34,977 nt of DNA, taken from a virus. Position 1 is the stretch's first letter; each line of letters opens with the position of its first letter. The DNA lies in the IMG/VR virus record IMGVR_UViG_3300008963_000013, positions 1 through 34,977 of that record. One strand, written 5' to 3'. A program made the position numbers and the translations under genes. The notes beneath the pieces were generated by a model. It did no database searches. It was given only the letters and a program-made list of their open reading frames with translations, and had not been told where the DNA came from. This document shows, piece after piece, positions 19,701 through 26,964 of this stretch.

Positions 19701-22700
19701 ATATTATAATTAAAAATTTAAAAGATGAATCAAAAAAAGTTGCCAAACAAGAAGCAAGTAGAGATATACAACAATCTAATAAAAGTGTTGTACAAAAACA
19801 AAAACAAGAAAAACAAAAAAGACCAATAGCAGATTCTGGTGCTATGATGGAAAAAGCACCTAAAAAACCAACAACTCTTAGAGAGTTAAAAGGAATGTCT
19901 GTTGATGAAATAGTTTCTAAATATGCAACAAAAGGCAAAGATGCTAAAGACTTTGCTACAAGTGCTAAAGCGTTTATAAACACAATTAAAGAACAATTAG
20001 GAGATAAACGATATAAACGTATAGCTAAGAAAATAGCCGATGCTACGCCTACTAAAACACCGTTACAATTAGAGCGTTTAGGGGAGTTTATAGCCAAAAT
20101 GGTTAAAGATGCAGAGTATGAAAACAAAGTAAAGTCTGCTAAAAAATCTATATCTAAAATTAAAACAATGCGTAAGGGCAAAAAAAGTCCTTACATCTCT
20201 GATACAGGAGAGTTGGCTAATGCTTTAAATATGAATGTAGAAGATTTAAGCATAGAGCAATTAGACAACTTTAATGACTTCTTAGCAGAGTTACAAAGCA
20301 GAAGCACATACAATGTAGCTAAAAACATAGAAAGAGTCAAAGAGTTTTCTGAAATAAAAAACAATCAAAAAACAAAAGAGAAAAAGCCTAAGCCTGAAAA
20401 GAAAGAAGAAACCGAAGAAGATAAAAAAGAAAAGAAAAAGCTTATAAAAGATATTAGAGTTATGGCTAAAGAAAAGTACAAAGCCGTATCTCCTATAACA
20501 TTTGATAAATACATAAAGTTAAAAGAAGCTTTAGATATGGATTTATCTTCACTATCAAAATCAGAATTAGAAACATTATTAAATGATTTAGTAAACTTCC
20601 AAAATGTAGGAGAATTTAGCCCTACGTTAGCAAGTACAATAACTAAAATAAGAACAAGGGAAAATTTTAGCGAGTTAAGAAAATACGCAGAAAATAAGAA
20701 ATTCAAAAAAAGACTTACTACTAAAGTTAATAATGCAATTAGATTTTTAACATTTCGCAAAATAGACAATAAAGAAGATTTTAAAAAGATGATGCGTGCT
20801 ACGCCAATGTCTGAGATGGATTATATTCTTGATGGTGGTAAAAAAACAAACGAATTAACAAACAGAACATTAGGTAGGTTAGCGGAAGATTATTCGTTAT
20901 TTGAAGTTAGAATGAATGAGTTAACAGACAAGGTTGACGAAGCTATATCTAACCTAGACAAAGGTAATGTAAAGTTTAGAACAAAGCTAACTAAAAAAGG
21001 AAGAAAAGAGTTATATAAAGTTCAATTATTATCTTTAGCTAAAGCATACGCATTAAACAAAAATAACATAAAAGGGACAAACCCTGTTGAAGATTACATT
21101 AAGGCAAGTAAGAAGAAAGCAGAAAGCAGCTCTCAATACAGAGAACACTTTAGCGAAGTGAATGAAGCTTACAATGAGATGATGAGTGGTAAGCAAAGTT
21201 TTGATTGGGAAGCACAAGAAGCATCATTAAGTAAACCTGCGTTAAACTTACTTAGAGTTGCAGAAGAAATGACTTCTGAAATGACTAGCGTAGTTAAAAC
21301 AGCACAAGCTTTTGAAGGCTCTGATGCAGGTATATTTCCTTACTACACACCATTAACTGTTGTAAACTTTAACGTAGATGAGATGAGTAGGATTGATGGT
21401 TTAACAGAAAGTTTTGCTAACATAGAAAACAATCCAGAATTAGTTAAGTCTAAAAGTCTTATTGAACGTGAAGAAGTTAAAGAAGGCAAGGCACTTAACT
21501 TTAACTTTAGAGATAATTTATTAAACTCAATGCGAGAAACATATAGGTCTTACTATCTTAGGTCTAGTGCAAAAGAAGTTATAGGGGCATTAGATATGTT
21601 GTCTAAGGATATGACTTTAGACGAGATACAAAGAGATATGTTTGAAGCTATGAAAGAAAAAACTAGAGATGTATTTAAAAGCTTATTTGTTAATGATTAC
21701 TTTTTAGGAAATAATTTCCAGCAAGAATTAAATAAAATTAAGTCTTTAGGTTATCAATTAAATTTAGCATCTGTACCACGAGCAGCAACCGAGTTAACAT
21801 CTAACGTATCTGGTGCCTTAGTTTACACTCCACAATCTTTAAAAGAAGGTGCGTTATTTTTAAATGAATTAAGTAACAGAAAAGATATAAACTTTGACGA
21901 TTTATTAGGTTTCTTTAAAGCTATTCAAGCAAAACAAACAGCACGTTTGCTTCAAAAAAGTTCATCTTCACAAATGGAAGTAGGTGGAGATAATACTTCA
22001 TTTACTACTAAGTATGGTAAATATACTAAGAAAATAAACGAAACCTTATTAGAATTTCCTGATAGAGCAGTAGCATTGCCTGTAATGTTAGGAGCATTTA
22101 AGCGAAACTTAGAAGCTAGCACAGGTAAAAAGTTTACGATAGATGATATGATTAAGTTTACTAAAGACTTAGAATTTAGAGAGAATAATTTTAAAGAATA
22201 TACAGACGCACGTAGAAAAGCAGATTTAACTTTATCTAGGGGTTACGCTTCATTAAATCCTTTTGAGAGTGCAATGCAAACTGTATCAAATAAAAACGAT
22301 TCAGCTTTAGATGCGTTTAATAAGTTTATGACTAGATTTCAAGTTACAGAAGCAAATAGTATGTTGTTATCGTTAGAAGGAATGGTAGGAAGAAACGATA
22401 TGACTTTTAGAGAAGCCAATGCTTTGTTTTTTGCTACAATAACTCGTATGACTACTTATAACTTACTAAGAAGTAAATTTATGAGTTTATACGGAGCATC
22501 AGCAATATATCTAGCACAATCTTTAGGATTTGATATAGGGTTAGAAGATGAATTTGAGTATGTAGAAGATGTAACAAAAGAAGATGCACAGAAAGCAGTT
22601 GTAAGTTCAATGGTTCAAATGTTTATTAGACGTAGAGCAGGAAATATAAATGCTTATTTTATTAACTCTGCAATAGAGTTTGGTAATAGAGAATATTTAG

Positions 22701-23224
22701 GCTCAATACTTAGAGATGGTAGAAAGTATGATGCTTGGGAAGATAACTTAACTTTTGGTGGTATGCGTTTTACAGGAGAAAATGCTAAAGGAAAAGTAGA
22801 TGTGTACCAATTTCTAGGTGTTAACTCTAAAATAGCTAAATCCGCAGTTAAATCTTTTGAAGATTTGAGTGTTGTAGCATCTAGGTACGGTGGAGAAACT
22901 AGAGTTAGCGACAAGCAATATGAAAATGCTTTAGAAGGATTAGGGATGAATGCTTTTGTTGTAGGCTTGGCTGCTTTTGGTGCTCCTGCATCTAAAGACT
23001 TGCTTAACTTTACTTACGACATAAAATATTCAGACCTTAGAAAAGCTAGGTATGATAAAAACAAAAGAAGACAAAATTTAAAATCAGGAAAATTAAAGTC
23101 TTTTGAAGAATTAAATAGCGAGTTAGAAACAAATATAGAAGATAATATATTAAAAGGCAAAAGACCTAATGTAAACTCTAGCTTATATAAAGGTAAAAGA
23201 CCTAAAATAGATATGTTTAAATAG
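16796..23224 (+). CDS. Giant internal/cargo protein, 2142 residues
   Basis: The largest gene of the window. The N-terminus has two 23-residue repeats (residues 7-29 and 38-60) of the form KLHxILVKxGIDNKxxKxFxSNF. Long E/K-rich coiled coils follow. Glycine/alanine-rich hydrophobic stretches at about 476-515 and 616-635 could insert in membrane. The region around 1700-1900 (EFPDRAVALPVMLGAFKRN, then LTLSRGYASLNPFESAMQTV and a helix FNKFMTRFQVTEANSM) resembles the large polyvalent protein-associated regions found in phage internal proteins. No DxDxD-type RNA polymerase motif and no obvious lysozyme motif was seen. Likely ejected with the genome and taking part in DNA entry. It ends overlapping the convergent gene 23217-23522 by 8 bases. 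Confidence 0.6.
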   Translation: MNDKLKKLHEILVKQGIDNKSYKEFESNFINDPAKQEKLHQILVKKGIDNKDFKSFQSNFFTTNAKKEPLKKKEESIQGVEMATTELGTQTPQQDTSLATSANQTSQSSGIATVTLDPSKDSDYEANKIPLTSQAETNLNDLRKTYQLTKQDKLSIDAQIEEGMKLPKESDIEDSLLYKATSALETVGNVLSGKSVIDYFTDEESNTEKIKNKTKEDFLKEEKQQAKDYLELTGVKPDAPQYSQDLEKIAIEIKKDKMRTALIESKITEQLEELPSEEIEEMAEVISSDINERKLQGKTPKALNQKLDAIESNILALSKEVGEEPTKEQAEEYQSLLELQSKTTAEISKYYSLEQELDLYSRKYDFLSKAFGSFGASAINIESSGMAAIGGFLKFTEDYPIELISELMYMNEDISDEQKQKLKNLNYKLLSGRSGLESTAFIENAQKVQDIENKIRSKIAKPKAMSESKTFFEGLETTVIGAADSAPLMITYAATGGTGGAISYAMSGAGNVLLEEMDAVESKRKDYSPTMMLGNMLAGAAVEQINFVGDKFLLKGAGKISGLKGSKKYFETGKQIVKNVGAESGAEGLVKTGDNVRRIMFDNEDINIFDGVKDPMLAGGSMAAMFSLAPIGFNLGKRTVRTSADFVKEKAQARKAARIRNRLAQENLSKETKEILDEQLLEILDEYQSTSDKQIAAFDKLTEDEFNELKESETKFNENKKKAYAINQNTELTREEKKTALNKLKNETKTLLDRKNALLEEVYQREASPEKSIETKKDTEFTDEEIAEMDMAKEDLALEDAVLSELDIEEYNREMYEMESRMQDEEKSFLSGAEGELGDKFIFLHNNLGRVRPKDFDEYGDPNLRKDMKGFNIKHASNKARPLDTTVEELSEEFGLEITTQDVIDYIVDREKNPDKYKKQKGYKVEDAKKIPATAQDALEVYRNLKNNKESIDAVNNLRGNVLTDGQADIIIKNLKDESKKVAKQEASRDIQQSNKSVVQKQKQEKQKRPIADSGAMMEKAPKKPTTLRELKGMSVDEIVSKYATKGKDAKDFATSAKAFINTIKEQLGDKRYKRIAKKIADATPTKTPLQLERLGEFIAKMVKDAEYENKVKSAKKSISKIKTMRKGKKSPYISDTGELANALNMNVEDLSIEQLDNFNDFLAELQSRSTYNVAKNIERVKEFSEIKNNQKTKEKKPKPEKKEETEEDKKEKKKLIKDIRVMAKEKYKAVSPITFDKYIKLKEALDMDLSSLSKSELETLLNDLVNFQNVGEFSPTLASTITKIRTRENFSELRKYAENKKFKKRLTTKVNNAIRFLTFRKIDNKEDFKKMMRATPMSEMDYILDGGKKTNELTNRTLGRLAEDYSLFEVRMNELTDKVDEAISNLDKGNVKFRTKLTKKGRKELYKVQLLSLAKAYALNKNNIKGTNPVEDYIKASKKKAESSSQYREHFSEVNEAYNEMMSGKQSFDWEAQEASLSKPALNLLRVAEEMTSEMTSVVKTAQAFEGSDAGIFPYYTPLTVVNFNVDEMSRIDGLTESFANIENNPELVKSKSLIEREEVKEGKALNFNFRDNLLNSMRETYRSYYLRSSAKEVIGALDMLSKDMTLDEIQRDMFEAMKEKTRDVFKSLFVNDYFLGNNFQQELNKIKSLGYQLNLASVPRAATELTSNVSGALVYTPQSLKEGALFLNELSNRKDINFDDLLGFFKAIQAKQTARLLQKSSSSQMEVGGDNTSFTTKYGKYTKKINETLLEFPDRAVALPVMLGAFKRNLEASTGKKFTIDDMIKFTKDLEFRENNFKEYTDARRKADLTLSRGYASLNPFESAMQTVSNKNDSALDAFNKFMTRFQVTEANSMLLSLEGMVGRNDMTFREANALFFATITRMTTYNLLRSKFMSLYGASAIYLAQSLGFDIGLEDEFEYVEDVTKEDAQKAVVSSMVQMFIRRRAGNINAYFINSAIEFGNREYLGSILRDGRKYDAWEDNLTFGGMRFTGENAKGKVDVYQFLGVNSKIAKSAVKSFEDLSVVASRYGGETRVSDKQYENALEGLGMNAFVVGLAAFGAPASKDLLNFTYDIKYSDLRKARYDKNKRRQNLKSGKLKSFEELNSELETNIEDNILKGKRPNVNSSLYKGKRPKIDMFK

Positions 23225-23522
23225 GCCAATTAGGGTTTTTAGACGTATCTATCAAAGGGTTTAGTTTAAGGAGTGTAGAACGCTTTAAATTAAACCTTTT
23301 TTTTGATTCTAAGCATACCAAAGTATCTAAACATTCTATTGCTTTTTGCATATAAAACTTTTTATGGTTGTCTGTGCTATCTGTGCCTACTATTTTAAAT
23401 CTTCTACCTTTAAGTTTTTTCTTCATCTCTCTAATTTTACCTTTATCTGTTTTATATAACTCAAAGTAAAACTCGTTGTGGTATTTAATAGAGTGGTTTG
23501 TGTTTATTAAATTTTTAATCAT
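23217..23522 (-). CDS. Small basic protein of unknown function
   Basis: The 101-residue product is rich in lysine and has no recognised domain. Segments EFYFELYKTDKGKIREMKKKLKGRRFKIVG and HKKFYMQKAIECLDTLVCLESKKRF suggest an alpha/beta fold with a basic surface, so nucleic-acid binding is possible but not shown. It is the last leftward gene, converging on the giant internal-protein gene with an 8-base overlap. No promoter box was seen directly upstream; a GGTGCAAT repeat lies about 35-50 bases before the start. Confidence 0.55.
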   Translation of the reverse strand: MIKNLINTNHSIKYHNEFYFELYKTDKGKIREMKKKLKGRRFKIVGTDSTDNHKKFYMQKAIECLDTLVCLESKKRFNLKRSTLLKLNPLIDTSKNPNWPI

Positions 23523-23555
23523 AAATTATTTTTTATTGCTTTATATAAATTTGTG

Positions 23556-23917
23556 TTCAATAAATTGCACCAAATATTTAATTTAATAACTATTTTATCT
23601 CAATTATTAAATTGTTTTTTATTAGTTTTTTTATATTTAACAAGGGTTACTAAAGGTGCAATAAATTGAATGTATTGTTATTAGGTGTTAGGGTGCATTA
23701 CACATCGCCTATATAAATCGGGTTTTGCCAATTACTGTCTTGTCCATAAGTGTTTTTAGCTCTTAGAGAAACATCTATTATATCCAAAAAAGTTTCTGTC
23801 TTTAAAAGCCCTAACTTATTTGCATTATTATCGTTTATCTGCCAAATTGATTGTTTCATAATTAAAAAACGCACCCTAACAATGTATAAAAATAATAGCT
23901 ATTTAGGTGCAATTTAT
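23556..23917. repeat. GGTGCA / GTTAGGGTGC repeat cluster at module junction
   Basis: GGTGCAAT occurs at 23571-23564 (leftward), 23655-23662 and 23906-23913 (rightward). The copies at 23560-23571 and 23906-23917 are exact 12-base inverted repeats. GTTAGGGTGC at 23687-23696 is a perfect inverted match of GCACCCTAAC at 23871-23880, and the pair brackets the 53-residue ORF. The surrounding DNA is very AT-rich. The repeats may be protein-binding sites, recombination sites or part of a replication/termination region. Confidence 0.6.
23698..23859 (-). CDS. Small ORF (53 residues) flanked by inverted repeats
   Basis: A leftward ORF from ATG 23859 to TAA 23698 encodes 53 residues of ordinary composition (MKQSIWQINDNN ... 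ETFLDIIDVSLRAKN ... NPIYIGDV). It is more protein-like than the overlapping rightward 61-codon frame, which is rich in Cys, Phe and Ile. The GCACCCTAAC repeats lie 2 bases after its stop and about 12 bases before its start. No promoter box was found close by. The product is not recognised. Coding is likely but not certain. Confidence 0.45.
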   Translation of the reverse strand: MKQSIWQINDNNANKLGLLKTETFLDIIDVSLRAKNTYGQDSNWQNPIYIGDV

Positions 23918-24003
23918 AAGGCTATTACTTGTTAATTAATGTATTTACTATCTCAATCTTTTTGCGTACTTACACGCTACTATTCTTATACTAACCGTTA
24001 CCG

Positions 24004-24087
24004 TTATTTTTTATCTTGACACCATTCTGTTTCATAATAACTTTTAGGCTCATAGCATTCTGTAATTAAATCTTTAGTTTTTTTCAT
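24004..24087 (-). CDS. Possible 27-residue ORF
   Basis: A leftward frame reads MKKTKDLITECYEPKSYYET and ends EWCQDKK, starting only 5 bases after a TATATTTG box (24099-24092), which would make its mRNA nearly leaderless. A sequence shared with the end of the 68-residue gene at 34.6 kb follows its stop. It is too short to be sure that it is translated. Confidence 0.3.
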   Translation of the reverse strand: MKKTKDLITECYEPKSYYETEWCQDKK

Positions 24088-24091
24088 AGTT

Positions 24092-24099
24092 CAAATATA
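24092..24099 (-). promoter_or_regulatory. Leftward -7 box at end of the ATPase gene
   Basis: Read leftward this is TATATTTG, fitting TAnnTTTG, with a TTG about 22 bases upstream (24124-24122). It could drive the small leftward ORFs of the junction region (24087 down to 23217). Confidence 0.4.
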
Positions 24100-24101
24100 T
24101 A

Positions 24102-25049
24102 TTAAAAAGGGTCATCATCTTCAATATTTTTAGGATTTTTAAAAACATCTAAATTATTGTCGTATTCAAATTCATTTCGATTACTTAAATCTTCTTCTGT
24201 GTTTCCTACTTCATCGCATTCTCTTAAATGTCCTATTGTTTTATCATATTTAAAGTGAAAATCATCAAAAGAACTTCCCCTAGAAAATTGATGTATTACT
24301 TTTATAACACCTGTAAACTCATCTTCGTTAATATACAGCGGTTTTAAATTTATTACTGTTTCAGCTTTTTTCACAACAGTAGACCCTAAATGTCCTGTAG
24401 GTTTAAGAGACCCATAAGCATTGTGTATAATAACGCATACGTGCATATTATATTCATCAGTCCATCTCATTATTTTGCTAGCGATTTCTTGAGACATAAC
24501 TAAGTCGTTACTGTCTGGTATTAAATCTGCAACACCATCTATAAACACAACTTTTATTGTTTCTTTAATTTTATCAGAAGCTAATAAAGCATCTACAAAA
24601 TCTACTCTTTGTTCAGGAGTTTGATGTCTAAGTTTAAACGGATAATACCCAGTAACTTTATTATCTGCCATACGCACAACTCTATTAAATGTTTTCCACG
24701 CATGAAACTTACCTTGTTCAGTATCTATATCCACACAAGCAAACTCATTTGTTTTATAACCTTTAATTTGATTAAAATACTTAGAACTTCCTGAATTATA
24801 TATAGCTGCTAAATGAGATTTAAAAAAAGACTTATAAGTTTTAGATGGTGCAGATATACAACTAAACTCTCCTTCTGTAAATATAGGATTGTCGTATGTT
24901 TTGCCCCTATCTTCGTATTTCCCTATGCTAATAATAGGCTTAGGTCTTTCAGGTTCTTTAGTTAAGTCAATAAATGATTTTTCATATTCTTCTTCAAACC
25001 AACTAAAATCCTTTTCTTTTTCTTCACTATCAAAATTTGGATTAATCAT
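24102..25049 (-). CDS. RepA-like RecA-fold ATPase (AAA_25 type), probable helicase
   Basis: The 315-residue product has the core of a RecA/RepA-like hexameric ATPase: EFSCISAPSKTYKSFF (residues 61-76) as Walker A region, VVFIDGVADLIP (167-178) with D171 as Walker B, and CVIIHNAYGSLKPTGHLGS (205-223) as the histidine/GHLGS motif of the RepA/AAA_25 group. The Walker A loop reads APSKTYKS, keeping K73 and S74 but lacking both consensus glycines. RepA-like proteins act as replicative helicases or loaders on plasmids and phages. The gene lies downstream of the initiator-like gene and overlaps the preceding gene by 8 bases. A helicase role fits but is an inference; another ATPase role is possible. 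Confidence 0.72.
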   Translation of the reverse strand: MINPNFDSEEKEKDFSWFEEEYEKSFIDLTKEPERPKPIISIGKYEDRGKTYDNPIFTEGEFSCISAPSKTYKSFFKSHLAAIYNSGSSKYFNQIKGYKTNEFACVDIDTEQGKFHAWKTFNRVVRMADNKVTGYYPFKLRHQTPEQRVDFVDALLASDKIKETIKVVFIDGVADLIPDSNDLVMSQEIASKIMRWTDEYNMHVCVIIHNAYGSLKPTGHLGSTVVKKAETVINLKPLYINEDEFTGVIKVIHQFSRGSSFDDFHFKYDKTIGHLRECDEVGNTEEDLSNRNEFEYDNNLDVFKNPKNIEDDDPF

Positions 25050-25551
25050 TGGTTAAGTTTTTATTCATTGATGACTTCTTCATTACTAAAAAAGAAGTAA
25101 AATCTCTAACTATTTTTAGTAGTTTATCTGTTTCTTTGTTGTTTAAAAACATAGATTCAGGTATAGTTAAGCATAATTCTTTTACTTGTTCTTTAGTTAA
25201 ATTACTTATATCTACTTCTTTATTATTAGTGTCGTAGTTACTATGCTTTTGCATACTCCCTGACATAATAAGTTGCATTTCTTTTTCTTTGATATTATGT
25301 GTACTAAATATTTTAGTTAGCTTATTCATTATATCTTTTATAGATAATTCTTCTCGTTCTTCGTCATTGTATTCATGTATTTGGTTTATTAGGTTGTTAT
25401 TAATTACTTCGTATCTAACAATAAGTTGCACTAAAACATAATAGTCGTTGTATGTTAATAGCATACCTTCTTCTGTTTGGTTATAGAAGTGTATTATAGA
25501 TTTTAGGCAATCTTTATCATAGTCTGAAACAAAGAATTTGGGTTTACTCAT
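25042..25551 (-). CDS. Unknown protein between initiator-like and ATPase genes
   Basis: The 169-residue product from ATG 25551 (SKPKFFVSDYDKDCLKSIIHF...) is mostly helical and charged, with no motif I recognise. An in-frame ATG at 25596 would add 15 residues (LPSPKKSILNLKNK); the inner start is preferred because it follows an A-rich AAAGAATAAA leader. The end overlaps the RepA-like ATPase gene by 8 bases, so the two are probably co-translated. By place it may be a helicase partner or loader, but nothing in the sequence proves this. Confidence 0.6.
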   Translation of the reverse strand: MSKPKFFVSDYDKDCLKSIIHFYNQTEEGMLLTYNDYYVLVQLIVRYEVINNNLINQIHEYNDEEREELSIKDIMNKLTKIFSTHNIKEKEMQLIMSGSMQKHSNYDTNNKEVDISNLTKEQVKELCLTIPESMFLNNKETDKLLKIVRDFTSFLVMKKSSMNKNLTND

Positions 25552-25699
25552 TTTATTCTTTAAGTTCAGTATTGATTTTTTAGGAGATGGCAGCATATTG
25601 TTTTAGTTTATTTTAATAGTTTCTAATGCGTTTAATTTAATTTTACACCCAAACATATAGTTTATTGTTTAAAGTTGCTTAAAACTAACGTGAGTATGA

Positions 25700-26491
25700 T
25701 TAGAGCGAACCATTTAGCTTATTACTATTCTTTTTTTGGTATAAAGACTTGTCATTATTCCTAAATGCGTCTAAGTAAACTTCAAATCTTCCTTCGGTTA
25801 ATAGATGTTTAGGATGAGATGTAACTGTTTTGTACGCTTCTTTTTGGTTTAGTAGTCCTGCAATAGCTTGTTTTACTTCTGTAACTGTTTTACCTTCCTT
25901 AACTAATCTATTCACTTCGCTTTTTTCTTGATAGCCTAGATGATTAAAATTACTATGTTCTACTTTTAGTATTTTAATTCTACCTGCATTCCACAATTCT
26001 AAGAAATGTTGTTCATCTCTTAAACGTGGTTTGTCATCATCTAATTTAAAATCTTTTTCTGTTTTTTTATTATATATAGTATTATTATTATATATAGTAT
26101 TATTATATGTCGGATTTTTTTCCGAGCTGTTTTCGGATTTTTTTCCGATTTCATTCGGATTTTTTTCCGAGTGTTCGGATTTATATTCGTTCCATTTTTT
26201 AGCTTTTGTAGTTAGCTTGATGTAATCTTTACCGTCTAGCTTTTTAATAACTATTAATTTTAATTTTTCAAGCTCTTTATAGTAGCGATACATTGTATCT
26301 TTTTTGTCTGTAAGTAATGGCAATTCTTCTATTGCTTTGTTTTTACTTGCAAAATAATAATCTTTATTTTCTACAACTATCTTATCAGCCCAACTAGGTA
26401 ATTCATACATCCAAGAGAATAAGTATGCTTGCTTTATATTTAATCCCCACTCGTTTGCTTTTACGTTGTTTATGTTGCTATTATATCTCAT
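25700..26491 (-). CDS. Winged-helix replication initiator-like protein
   Basis: The 263-residue product has an N-terminal winged-helix-like domain (residues about 15-103: KQAYLFSWMYELPSW ... EELPLLTDKKDTMYRYYKELEKLKLI, then a beta wing). A low-complexity linker follows (about 104-145, with SEKNP, IGKKSE and NTIYNN repeats). The C-terminal domain (about 150-250, HFLELWNAGRIKI ... KLLSEVNRLV-like helices) recalls DnaD/lambda-O-type replication proteins. The DNA encoding the linker carries palindromic iterons and an AT-rich tandem repeat, just as lambda's origin lies inside gene O. The next genes leftward include the RepA-like ATPase. Role as origin-binding initiator is inferred from layout and fold pattern. 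Confidence 0.6.
   Translation of the reverse strand: MRYNSNINNVKANEWGLNIKQAYLFSWMYELPSWADKIVVENKDYYFASKNKAIEELPLLTDKKDTMYRYYKELEKLKLIVIKKLDGKDYIKLTTKAKKWNEYKSEHSEKNPNEIGKKSENSSEKNPTYNNTIYNNNTIYNKKTEKDFKLDDDKPRLRDEQHFLELWNAGRIKILKVEHSNFNHLGYQEKSEVNRLVKEGKTVTEVKQAIAGLLNQKEAYKTVTSHPKHLLTEGRFEVYLDAFRNNDKSLYQKKNSNKLNGSL
26068..26103. repeat. AT-only-type 18-bp tandem repeat (DUE-like)
   Basis: TATTATATATAGTATTAT occurs twice in exact tandem (26068-26085, 26086-26103), and a third copy begins as TATTATAT. It contains only two G residues in 36 bases, directly next to the iterons, and would melt easily. It encodes the NTIYNN repeat of the initiator-like protein. Confidence 0.8.
26110..26183. other. 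Candidate replication origin iterons inside initiator-like gene
   Basis: Three exact copies of the palindrome TCGGATTTTTTTCCGA lie at 26110-26125, 26133-26148 and 26155-26170, and a half copy TCGGATTTA at 26175-26183. Spacing is 20-23 bases, about two helical turns. Copies 1 and 3 are read as SEKNP and copy 2 in another frame as IGKKSE, so the DNA rather than the peptide is conserved. With the adjacent AT-rich repeat this matches the lambda ori plan (palindromic iterons plus unwinding element inside the initiator gene). The origin role is an inference. Confidence 0.6.
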
Positions 26492-26500
26492 GTTTATATT

Positions 26501-26860
26501 TTATAAGCTTTTTATTTTTTTAGTAACAATATCTTTATTGTATTTAGGTAGAAATTTGTTAATTAAAAATCTTTCAACTATTTTATATTCATCATCTTTG
26601 AACTCAATAAAAGAATATGTTTTATAATCTTTCTTTTCTTCTTTAAAGTGAAAATTTAATCTATTGTAGATGTCATTTGTTGAGCCAATATAAACGAGTT
26701 CATCAAGATAATTGAATAAAAAATAAACACCTTTAAAAACAACTCTATCTTTACGATGCCTTGTAAGTGATGAAACATCAATATTGTTAGCTTTGTTTAA
26801 AACTTCTAACACTTCTGGTGTTATATAGTTTGCTGATGATTGTAATTGCTCTAAACTCAT
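26501..26860 (-). CDS. GIY-YIG family nuclease
   Basis: The 119-residue product has a full small GIY-YIG domain after a 40-residue N-terminal helix region: GVYFL (44-48), LVYIGST (55-61), NRLNFHF with R67 and H71, E96 in ERFLINKFLPKYN. This is the UvrC/Slx1-like catalytic set: tyrosines, arginine, glutamate and a C-terminal asparagine. Such enzymes cut DNA at flaps or specific sites; in phages they include free-standing homing nucleases and host-DNA nucleases. It lies between a promoter with a structured leader and the initiator-like gene. No intron was seen, and the target is unknown. Confidence 0.8.
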   Translation of the reverse strand: MSLEQLQSSANYITPEVLEVLNKANNIDVSSLTRHRKDRVVFKGVYFLFNYLDELVYIGSTNDIYNRLNFHFKEEKKDYKTYSFIEFKDDEYKIVERFLINKFLPKYNKDIVTKKIKSL

Positions 26861-26875
26861 ATTATTATAACAAAA

Positions 26876-26925
26876 GATAGAACCCTATCGGGGGCGGAGT
26901 GGAATGCCAGCCAATAGGGTCTATC
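26876..26925 (-). other. GC-rich bulged hairpin in leader of GIY-YIG gene
   Basis: GATAGA at 26876-26881 and CCCTAT at 26883-26888 pair with TCTATC (26920-26925) and ATAGGG (26914-26919): 12 bp with one bulged base. The 25-base loop is far richer in G and C than the surroundings and can form a further GGC/GCC pairing. It lies between a leftward promoter box and the GIY-YIG start, so it would be in the mRNA leader, 16 bases before the ATG. Confidence 0.7.
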
Positions 26926-26964
26926 GTTAAAAAAATGTCTTAAGGTTTCCACTACTTTGAATTA

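Noticed and set aside
19693-20181. Long leftward frame (162 codons) in the giant internal-protein gene
   Set aside because: It is antisense to a strongly coding frame and has the Leu/Ser/Ile-rich composition of a shadow of Lys/Glu-rich coding DNA; other such leftward frames at 18.4-20.8 kb are the same.
16796-23224. Virion RNA polymerase as in crAss-like phages
   Set aside because: No DxDxD-type catalytic motif was found on reading the 2142 residues.
23750-23935. Rightward 61-codon frame in the junction region
   Set aside because: Composition is rich in Phe, Ile and Cys and it lies over the more protein-like leftward 53-residue ORF and its repeats; no promoter directly before it.
26110-26183. 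CRISPR array
   Set aside because: The repeats are 16-bp palindromes with 4-7 bases between them, inside a coding frame; there are no spacers of CRISPR length and no cas genes.
26876-26925. tRNA or group I intron element near the GIY-YIG gene
   Set aside because: The hairpin lacks a cloverleaf, T-loop or anticodon arm, and no conserved intron core was seen around the gene.
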